Below, piece by piece: positions 7,489 through 11,986 of a stretch of 11,986 bases of DNA. Numbering within the stretch: position 1 is the first letter of the stretch; the number at the start of each line of letters is the position of its first letter. Origin of the DNA: Actinomycetes bacterium (GTDB taxonomy: Bacteria > Actinomycetota > Actinomycetes > Streptosporangiales > Streptosporangiaceae); assembly GCA_025964635.1 (NCBI GenBank), contig JAOPYP010000720.1, positions 1 to 11,986 on the forward strand, in the 5' to 3' direction. The position numbers and the translations under genes were made by a program. The notes under the pieces are model-generated. The model was not told where the DNA came from, made no database searches, and was given only the letters and a program-made list of their open reading frames with translations.

Positions 7489-8846
7489 ACGCCGGCCGGG
7501 AGACTGCTGAGCGCGTCCTGCAGGGACTGGGCGGGCAGCTCGAGGTCGGTGACCTGCCCCGCGAGGAAGCTCTCGTAGGCGGTCAGGTCCAGCAGGCCGT
7601 GGCCGCACAGGGCGGTCAGGATGACCTTCTCCTCACCGGTCTCCTTGCAGCGCAGCGCCTCCTCGATGCACGAGGCGAGCGCGTGGGTGGGCTCGGGCGC
7701 GGGCACGATGCCCTCGGCCCGGGCGAAGCGCAGTCCGGCCGCGAAGCACTCCGACTGCGGTTTGGCCACGGCCTCGAACAGCCCCAGCTCGTACATGTGC
7801 GAGAGGAGCGGCGACATGCCGTGGTAGCGCAGCCCGCCCGCGTGGATGGGGTCCGGGATGAAGTCGTGCCCCAGCGTGTGCATCTTGAGCAGCGGGGTGA
7901 AGCCCGCCGTGTCCCCGAAGTCGTAGGCGTACACGCCCCGGGTGAACGAGGGGCAGGCGGCCGGCTCGACCGCACGCAGCACCGGGTTCATCCGGCCGGC
8001 CAGTTTCTCGCGCAGGAACGGGAAGACCAGCCCGGAGAAGTTGGAGCCGCCCCCGGTGCAGCCGATGATCAGGTCGGGCACGTCACCGGCCTGCGCCATC
8101 TGCTTGATGGCCTCCTCGCCGATCACGGTCTGGTGCAGCAGCACGTGGTTCAGCACGCTGCCCAGGGCGTACCGGGCGGACGGGTCCCCGGCGGCGACCT
8201 CCACCGCCTCGCTGATCGCGATGCCCAGGCTGCCCGGCGAGTCCGGGTCGGCGGCCAGTATCGCCTTGCCCGACTGGGTCATGTCCGAGGGACTCGGGTG
8301 CACGGTGGCCCCGTAGGTCTCCATCAGCAGCCTGCGGTACGGCTTCTGGTCGTAGGAGGCGCGGACCTGCCAGACCTCGCACTGCAGGCCGAACACGGCT
8401 GAGGCGAAGGCCAGCGCGCTGCCCCACTGGCCGGCCCCCGTCTCGGTGGTGAGCCGGGACACCCCCTCGGCGGCGTTGTAGTACGCCTGCGGGATCGCGG
8501 TGTTGGGCTTGTGCGAGCCCGCGGGGCTGCCGCCCTCGTACTTGTAGTAGATCCGGGCCGGGGTCCCCAGCTCCTTCTCCAGCCGCCGGGCGCGCAGCAG
8601 CGGGGTCGGCCGCCACAGCCGGTACACGTCGCGGACGTCCTCGGGGATGGGGATGTACCGCTCCGCCGATACCTCCTGGCCAATCAGCGCGGCCGGGAAC
8701 AGCGGGGCGAGGTCGTCCGGCCCGACCGGCTCGCGGGTACCGGGGTGCAGGGGGGGCGGCGGGGGAGAGGGCAGGTCAGCGACCACGTTGTACCACTGCC
8801 GGGGCAGTTCAGACTCATCGAGCAGATATTTGACCTGACGGTCCAT
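7485..8846 (-). CDS. trpB: TrpB2-type tryptophan synthase beta-chain homologue (PLP enzyme)
   Basis: The protein is 453 residues from the ATG at 8846. That start is chosen because GGGAGG (8857-8852) lies 6 nt upstream; a GTG at 8897 would add 17 low-complexity residues without a ribosome binding site. PLP-binding features are intact: RPTPL (79-83), the Schiff-base lysine in GSHKPNTA (Lys113), the catalytic Glu135 in ETGAGQWG, and the phosphate-binding loop GCTGGGSNFSG (262-272). The N-terminal extension, the SHKxNTA variant and the GSVLNHVLLHQTVIGEEA stretch mark the TrpB2 branch, not classical TrpB1, which is usually about 400 residues and sits beside trpA. TrpB2 enzymes condense serine with indole or related nucleophiles and often act without TrpA. 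No trpA or other trp gene is near. It converges on the amine oxidase with a 9-nt gap, so it is not in that operon. Physiological role uncertain. Confidence 0.93.
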   Translation of the reverse strand: MDRQVKYLLDESELPRQWYNVVADLPSPPPPPLHPGTREPVGPDDLAPLFPAALIGQEVSAERYIPIPEDVRDVYRLWRPTPLLRARRLEKELGTPARIYYKYEGGSPAGSHKPNTAIPQAYYNAAEGVSRLTTETGAGQWGSALAFASAVFGLQCEVWQVRASYDQKPYRRLLMETYGATVHPSPSDMTQSGKAILAADPDSPGSLGIAISEAVEVAAGDPSARYALGSVLNHVLLHQTVIGEEAIKQMAQAGDVPDLIIGCTGGGSNFSGLVFPFLREKLAGRMNPVLRAVEPAACPSFTRGVYAYDFGDTAGFTPLLKMHTLGHDFIPDPIHAGGLRYHGMSPLLSHMYELGLFEAVAKPQSECFAAGLRFARAEGIVPAPEPTHALASCIEEALRCKETGEEKVILTALCGHGLLDLTAYESFLAGQVTDLELPAQSLQDALSSLPAGV

Positions 8847-8851
8847 GCGTG

Positions 8852-8857
8852 CCTCCC
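8852..8857 (-). promoter_or_regulatory. Ribosome binding site that fixes the TrpB2 start
   Basis: The minus strand reads GGGAGG here, ending 5-6 nt before the ATG at 8846. The alternative upstream GTG at 8897 has no comparable site, so the shorter start is preferred. Confidence 0.75.
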
Positions 8858-8868
8858 GTGCCGCTGGC

Positions 8869-8885
8869 GCCGCGCCCGGCGCGGC
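8869..8885 (-). promoter_or_regulatory. All-GC hairpin in the TrpB2 leader
   Basis: GCCGCGCC and GGCGCGGC are perfect 8-nt complementary arms around a single C. In RNA this gives a 7-bp all-GC stem with a 3-nt loop. It lies 11 nt upstream of the TrpB2 ribosome binding site, within the short leader expected if the -10 at 8907-8902 is used. It could tune translation or act as a protein-binding dyad. GC-rich sequence makes such stems easy to form by chance. Confidence 0.35.
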
Positions 8886-8901
8886 CTGGTTCCTCACGCG
8901 A

Positions 8902-8907
8902 ATTATC
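8902..8907 (-). promoter_or_regulatory. Candidate -10 element for TrpB2
   Basis: The minus strand reads GATAAT, close to the actinobacterial TANNNT-type -10 and conspicuous in GC-rich surroundings. It would start transcription near 8895, giving a leader of about 50 nt. No convincing -35 is visible at normal spacing, so the call is tentative. Confidence 0.35.
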
Positions 8908-8951
8908 TGGCCGACCGCGCTGACGTGCCTAGTATGGCGGTACCGGGCAAA

Positions 8952-8992
8952 ATCTCACAGAAGATCACAAACCCCCTCGCCGATCATGATCG
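8952..8992. promoter_or_regulatory. Candidate operator cluster between divergent trpB2 and GH25-like genes
   Basis: Two direct copies of a TCACA-containing element (ATCTCACAG and GATCACAA) lie about one helical turn apart at 8952-8970. They are followed by a perfect 12-bp palindrome CGATCATGATCG at 8981-8992. The stretch is AT-richer than its surroundings and lies between two divergent genes, so it may bind a regulator. No function can be assigned from sequence. Confidence 0.3.
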
Positions 8993-9086
8993 CACCGGCC
9001 CGTGAGGCCCCCCTCGCCAGTCCCGGCCGCCCTCAGCGGCCGTGTTCCTCCCGACCCGCCCAGCGGCCCCGCCGGAGCCGCGCACC

Positions 9087-9092
9087 GGAAGG
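9087..9092 (+). promoter_or_regulatory. Ribosome binding site that fixes the GH25-like gene start
   Basis: GGAAGG lies 6 nt before the ATG at 9099. It favours this start over the in-frame ATG codons at 9042 and 9129, which lack a comparable site. Confidence 0.65.
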
Positions 9093-9098
9093 CCCCGG

Positions 9099-10097
9099 AT
9101 GGACCGCCCCCAGCCCGCTCATCGTCGCATGCTCCGTCTCACCAGGACGCTGCCCGCATTAGCGCTGGGCGCCGCGGCGGCGGTGGCGCTGCCGCTGGCC
9201 CTCACCGCCTCCGGCCCGAGGGCGGCGGACGCCGCACTGGCCAGCCGGGCGGCGGCGGCCGTCCCGGCCGCGGACAGCCCGGCCGGTTTCTACTACGGCA
9301 CCGACAGCTGGCCTATCGCGATCAACAGCCCAGCGCCGTACCGGGAGCCGGACATCCCCGGTTACCCGGTTTACGGCGGCTACATCGGCATGGCCGGGAA
9401 CTGGGCCCGCTGGTCCGGCTGCGGCGGCAACATCGCCTGGTCGTCGGCGGACAGCGCGGCGGCCAACACCAACTACACCAGGTACGGCAAGGGCATCGGC
9501 ACCGGCGTCTACTGGTTCATGGGCGGCCCGGGCGTGGACCCGCACTACAACGGGAGGACAGCCGAGGCGAGCGCCTGGGGCGCGGCGCAGGCGGCCAAGA
9601 CCCTGCGCGCGATGGGCAGCCTGCACGTCACCTACAAGATCGTGTGGCTGGACATCGAGCTGCCGGGCATCCCGCCCGCGAGCGACAACGGCTGGAACAA
9701 CGTGTACACCTCACCCTGCAGCGGCAGGGTCAGGACGGTCGGCGTCGCGGCCGCGGTCGACCGGGCCGAGGTCAACGGGTACGAGGCCTACCTGACCGCG
9801 CACTCCTCCTACCTGCCCGGCGTGTACTCGTCCCCGTCCATCTGGAGTTCCATCTTCGGTACCGGCAGCGCCTCCTCCATCCCCGGCACCTACGAGTGGA
9901 CGTACACCGATGCCACCAGCAAGCTTTCGAAGCCCCCGGTCAAGTGGTGCATCCTGGGCACGTCCACCTGCGCCCGGTTCTTCGGGGGCGTGAGCCGCTC
10001 CTCCAAGCAGGCCGTGATGTGGCAGTGGTCCGGCGGCGGCGGGGTCACCAACGGAATCGGCGACTTCGACCAGATCAACACCAACACGATCAAGTAA
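9099..10097 (+). CDS. Secreted GH25-like glycoside hydrolase (putative cell-wall hydrolase)
   Basis: A 332-residue exported protein. The N-terminus is a signal peptide: a positively charged n-region with Arg-Arg, a hydrophobic core at about 17-38, and an Ala-rich AxA-type cleavage region near residues 42-48. The mature part looks like a GH25-like or DUF1906-like TIM barrel. The strand VWLDIELPG (183-191) carries a DxE pair (Asp185, Glu187) resembling the GH25 catalytic motif. GVYSSPSIWSSIFG (241-254) resembles the family's sugar-binding strand, and the chain ends with MWQWSGG and DFDQI, as the last strand of these barrels often does. Four cysteines (108, 207, 284, 291) could form disulfides. 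No cell-wall-binding domain is seen. Muramidase activity is plausible but unproven, because the overall match by eye is distant. It stands alone, divergent from trpB2. Confidence 0.75.
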   Translation: MDRPQPAHRRMLRLTRTLPALALGAAAAVALPLALTASGPRAADAALASRAAAAVPAADSPAGFYYGTDSWPIAINSPAPYREPDIPGYPVYGGYIGMAGNWARWSGCGGNIAWSSADSAAANTNYTRYGKGIGTGVYWFMGGPGVDPHYNGRTAEASAWGAAQAAKTLRAMGSLHVTYKIVWLDIELPGIPPASDNGWNNVYTSPCSGRVRTVGVAAAVDRAEVNGYEAYLTAHSSYLPGVYSSPSIWSSIFGTGSASSIPGTYEWTYTDATSKLSKPPVKWCILGTSTCARFFGGVSRSSKQAVMWQWSGGGGVTNGIGDFDQINTNTIK

Positions 10098-10103
10098 CCC
10101 GGT

Positions 10104-10122
10104 AGCCCCGGACCCCGGGGTT
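10104..10122 (+). terminator. Candidate hairpin terminator after the GH25-like gene
   Basis: CCCCGG (10106-10111) and CCGGGG (10115-10120) are perfect arms around a 3-nt loop. An adjacent G-T wobble and A-T pair extend the stem to 8 bp. It starts 7 nt after the stop codon. There is no T-tract, which is common for GC-rich actinobacterial terminators. No other structure explains it. Confidence 0.5.
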
Positions 10123-10207
10123 CCGCGTAGCCTCCGTGCCCGCCACCTCTTCCTGTCCTCGCGGAGAGCTCTCGCCGCGCGGCCCTCGCCGCAGGCCGGC
10201 CTTCCCG

Positions 10208-10213
10208 TAGTGT
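10208..10213 (+). promoter_or_regulatory. Candidate -10 element for a leaderless transcript
   Basis: TAGTGT fits the actinobacterial TANNNT -10 and ends exactly 6 nt before the GTG start at 10220. Transcription would then begin at or next to the start codon, which is the leaderless arrangement common in actinobacteria. No Shine-Dalgarno precedes the GTG, which agrees with this. No clear -35 is visible. Confidence 0.5.
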
Positions 10214-10219
10214 GTCGCC

Positions 10220-10927
10220 GTGAGCTCCGCGGAAATGGATCACCGCGCCGTGCGGCTCGCCCTGGGCCTGACCGTCGCCGGGGCGTTGATGCTGACCGCA
10301 GGGGTCGCCACCTGGCTGGTCACCGTCGTGGGACGGGTCGCGTCCGGGCCGGGCCCCCGTGACCTGCGGCTGGCCGCGCTGGCCCTGCTGGCCGGCGGTG
10401 CGGCGTGCGGGGTGGCGATGGGCGTCGCGCTGGCCGCCGGGGGCCGCGCCCGGGTGGGGGAGCCGCTCGTGGCCGACGTCGCCGACGTCGGCGGGCTCTC
10501 CTATGAGGCAGCGGAATCCCCGGGGCCGGCTCCGTCCCTGGCCGAAGCCTGGTCCCTGATGAACCCGCCGCCGCCCAGCCCTCCGCCCCTGGCCCCGTCG
10601 CGGCCGGCCCCGCCTCCCTGGTCGGGCGGGCAGTGGATAGCGGACCAGCGGTCCCGGGAACAGCCGTCCGCGGAGCAGCCGTCCGCGGAGCAGCCGTCCG
10701 GAGAGCAGCCGTCCGGGGAGCAGCCGTCCGGAGAGCAGCCCTTCGCGGAGCAGCCCTTCAGGGAGCAGCCGTCCGGGGAGCAGCCGCCGGCCGGCCCGGC
10801 ACCCGCGGGCCGGGTCTGGTGGCGCGCCGGGCGCGGCCCGGCCAGCTGGGACGACACCTCCGAGGAATGGCTGCGCTCGCTGCGCGGCCCGTCCATCCAG
10901 CAGCCGCCCCCGCACAGCGCCGAGTGA
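10220..10927 (+). CDS. Two-TM membrane protein with Pro-rich, tandem EQP-repeat tail, function unknown
   Basis: A 235-residue protein I do not recognise by name. It has two hydrophobic helices (about 13-38 and 50-73) joined by a short Gly/Pro turn, so both ends are likely on the same side, probably cytoplasmic. A Pro-rich region (about 115-135) follows. Residues 146-190 are nine tandem pentapeptides of the form xEQP[S/F/P]. The C-terminal part (198-225) is Trp/Arg/acidic-rich (WWRAGRG, SWDDTSEEWLRSLRG) and looks more constrained. The GTG start fits a leaderless mRNA; an ATG at codon 6 is possible but has poorly placed ribosome binding sequence. Third positions are strongly G/C, supporting this frame. 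The tail could be a flexible spacer or scaffold. The gene follows the GH25-like gene after 122 nt and a possible terminator, so it is likely separate. Confidence 0.75.
   Translation: MSSAEMDHRAVRLALGLTVAGALMLTAGVATWLVTVVGRVASGPGPRDLRLAALALLAGGAACGVAMGVALAAGGRARVGEPLVADVADVGGLSYEAAESPGPAPSLAEAWSLMNPPPPSPPPLAPSRPAPPPWSGGQWIADQRSREQPSAEQPSAEQPSGEQPSGEQPSGEQPFAEQPFREQPSGEQPPAGPAPAGRVWWRAGRGPASWDDTSEEWLRSLRGPSIQQPPPHSAE
10655..10789 (+). repeat. Nine-copy 15-bp tandem repeat encoding xEQP pentapeptides
   Basis: Nine in-frame 15-bp units, of which most copies keep the core GAGCAGCCGTCC. Copies 1 to 9 encode REQPS, AEQPS, AEQPS, GEQPS, GEQPS, GEQPF, AEQPF, REQPS and GEQPP. Copies 2 and 3 are identical at the DNA level and the others differ by a few bases, as expected of a repeat that expands and contracts by slippage or recombination. 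Because the unit is a multiple of three, copy-number change would keep the frame. Confidence 0.95.
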
Positions 10928-10982
10928 CCCGCGCCGCCGTGCATAGGGGAGGTGCGATCCGCCGCCCGTTGAGTGGCCGGGG

Positions 10983-11986
10983 TCAGGCGCGGAGTTTCAC
11001 GATCATCTTGCCCGTGTTCTCACCGCGCAGGAGCCCGAGGAACGCTTCCACAGTGTTCTCGACACCCTCGACGACAGTCTCCTGGTAGCGAAGGCGGTCT
11101 TCGCGTATCCAGCGGCTGGCCCGCTCGGTGAACTCTTCGTTGAGGTCAGTGTGGTCGCCGACCAGCATGCCCTGCAGGCGAAGGCGCTTGTTGACCGCGA
11201 GCAGGAGGTTGCGGGGTGCGCTGGGCGGCTCAGTGGCGTTGTACTGGGCGATCATGCCGCACAAGGCGGCCCGGCCGTGGAGGTTGAAAGAGTCGATGGC
11301 CGCCTCCAGGTGGTCGCCGCCGACGTTGTCGAAGTAGACGTCGATGCCGTCGGGGGCCGCCAGCTTGAGCTGGTCGGCAACAGGACCGTGTTTGTAGTTG
11401 AAGGCGGCGTCGAAGCCGTACTCCTCGACCAGCAGCGTGACCTTCTCGTCGGATCCGGCCGACCCGATCACCCGTGCAGCGCCCATGAGTCTGGCGATCT
11501 GCCCGGCCTGGCTGCCCACGGCGCCGGCGGCACCTGAGACGAAGACGGTGTCACCCTTCTGCAACCCGGCGACCCGCAGCAACCCCGCATAGGCAGTCAG
11601 GCCGCTGTTGCCGAGCACGCTGAGGTAGGCCGACAACGAGGCGGCGCTCGAATCGACAGCGGTGGTGAGCCGCGCCTCCAGCACCGCGTACTCGCGCCAG
11701 CCGAGCCCATGCCTGACGTGGTCGCCGACGGCGATCCCGTCCGCTCTGGATGCGAGGACGACACCGATCGCTCCGCCGTCCATCGGCCGGTCAAGTTCGA
11801 ACGGCGGCACGTACGACTCCACGTCGTCCATCCGGCGTCGCATATAGGGGTCAACGGACAGGTAGAGGTTCTCCACGAGCACCTGGCCGGGGTTGAGGGT
11901 GGGGATGGCATCGGTGCGCAGCGCGAAATCGGCGGGCTTCGGCCAGCCGTGCGGCCGGGCAGTGAGATGCCACGCGCGGCCGGTCG
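10983..11986 (-). CDS. NAD(P)H-dependent oxidoreductase, zinc-independent MDR superfamily (PTGR/CurA-like), 5' partial
   Basis: The reading frame continues to the window edge with TGRAWHLTARPHGWPKP at its beginning, so the N-terminal start codon lies outside the window and a GTG at 11882 is internal. The remaining 333 residues cover nearly the whole family length of about 340. Early motifs VENLYLSVDPYMRRRM and the Rossmann dinucleotide loop SGAAGAVGSQAGQIARLMGA are typical of NADPH-dependent 2-alkenal, prostaglandin or curcumin reductases. FDNVGG and the closing GKMIVKL also fit. There are no zinc-ligand cysteines, which separates it from alcohol dehydrogenases. It would reduce the C=C bond of an alpha,beta-unsaturated carbonyl, but the true substrate is unknown. 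It converges on the EQP-repeat gene with a 55-nt gap and shows no operon partners here. Confidence 0.93.
   Translation of the reverse strand, partial: TGRAWHLTARPHGWPKPADFALRTDAIPTLNPGQVLVENLYLSVDPYMRRRMDDVESYVPPFELDRPMDGGAIGVVLASRADGIAVGDHVRHGLGWREYAVLEARLTTAVDSSAASLSAYLSVLGNSGLTAYAGLLRVAGLQKGDTVFVSGAAGAVGSQAGQIARLMGAARVIGSAGSDEKVTLLVEEYGFDAAFNYKHGPVADQLKLAAPDGIDVYFDNVGGDHLEAAIDSFNLHGRAALCGMIAQYNATEPPSAPRNLLLAVNKRLRLQGMLVGDHTDLNEEFTERASRWIREDRLRYQETVVEGVENTVEAFLGLLRGENTGKMIVKLRA

Noticed and set aside
7599..8402. 267-residue plus-strand open frame
   Set aside because: It is antisense to TrpB2, whose PLP motifs are intact, and its product is a His/Gly/Arg-rich shadow.
8930..8935. Plus-strand TAGTAT as a -10 for the GH25-like gene
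   Set aside because: No -35 lies at a suitable spacing and no start codon follows at leaderless distance, so I could not support it as a promoter.
9002..10105. 367-residue plus-strand open frame overlapping the GH25-like gene
   Set aside because: The alternative frame gives Arg/Gly/His-rich sequence without a signal peptide or motif, unlike the chosen frame.
10164..10173. Perfect palindrome GAGAGCTCTC upstream of the repeat protein gene
   Set aside because: It is only 10 bp, does not extend, and is isolated in GC-rich DNA, so chance is the simplest explanation.
10501..10944. Minus-strand frame with tandem CSPDG-type Cys repeats
   Set aside because: It looks like a Cys-repeat protein but is only the reverse reading of the 15-bp repeat in the EQP protein. 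The frame has no ribosome binding site or other domain.

Overview
The window is about 12 kb of very G+C-rich DNA, roughly 70% by eye. GTG starts are frequent, third codon positions are mostly G or C, and genes are packed with 0-60 nt gaps. The gene families (MMPL transporter, FtsX-type ABC exporter, Arthrobacter-type copper amine oxidase, TrpB2, secreted GH25-like protein, a Pro-rich two-TM membrane protein) fit a high-GC actinobacterium, but the genus cannot be read from the sequence. I see no RNA genes, insertion sequences, CRISPR arrays or phage genes.

Layout. (1) 1-1066, minus strand: N-terminal half of an MMPL/RND-type membrane transporter, cut by the window edge. (2) 1067-1395: a comparatively AT-rich divergent intergenic region with two inverted repeats, the likely control region for both flanking units. 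(3) 1396-7475, plus strand: an apparent five-gene operon made of two FtsX-like ABC permeases (ATGA overlap), their ATPase, an APC-superfamily amino acid/amine permease (ATG directly after the preceding stop), and a complete copper/topaquinone amine oxidase. (4) 7485-8846, minus strand: a stand-alone TrpB2-type PLP enzyme that converges on the oxidase with only 9 nt between the stop codons. (5) 9099-10097, plus: a secreted GH25-like (DxE-containing) glycoside hydrolase. (6) 10220-10927, plus: a two-TM protein with a cytoplasmic-type Pro-rich tail and nine tandem xEQP[S/F/P] pentapeptides, probably translated from a leaderless mRNA. (7) 10983-11986, minus: a zinc-independent MDR-superfamily NAD(P)H oxidoreductase (PTGR/CurA-like) whose N-terminus lies outside the window.

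How the genes may work together. The APC permease and copper amine oxidase form a plausible amine uptake and oxidation pair, giving aldehyde, ammonia and hydrogen peroxide. The unusual part is that they follow an asymmetric FtsX-type ABC transporter in one tight transcription unit, with a divergent MMPL exporter across a shared promoter region. An export or envelope-stress function linked to amine metabolism is the most interesting inference here, but the substrates cannot be deduced from sequence alone. The right-hand genes look like ordinary chromosomal neighbours with no obvious link to the amine locus.
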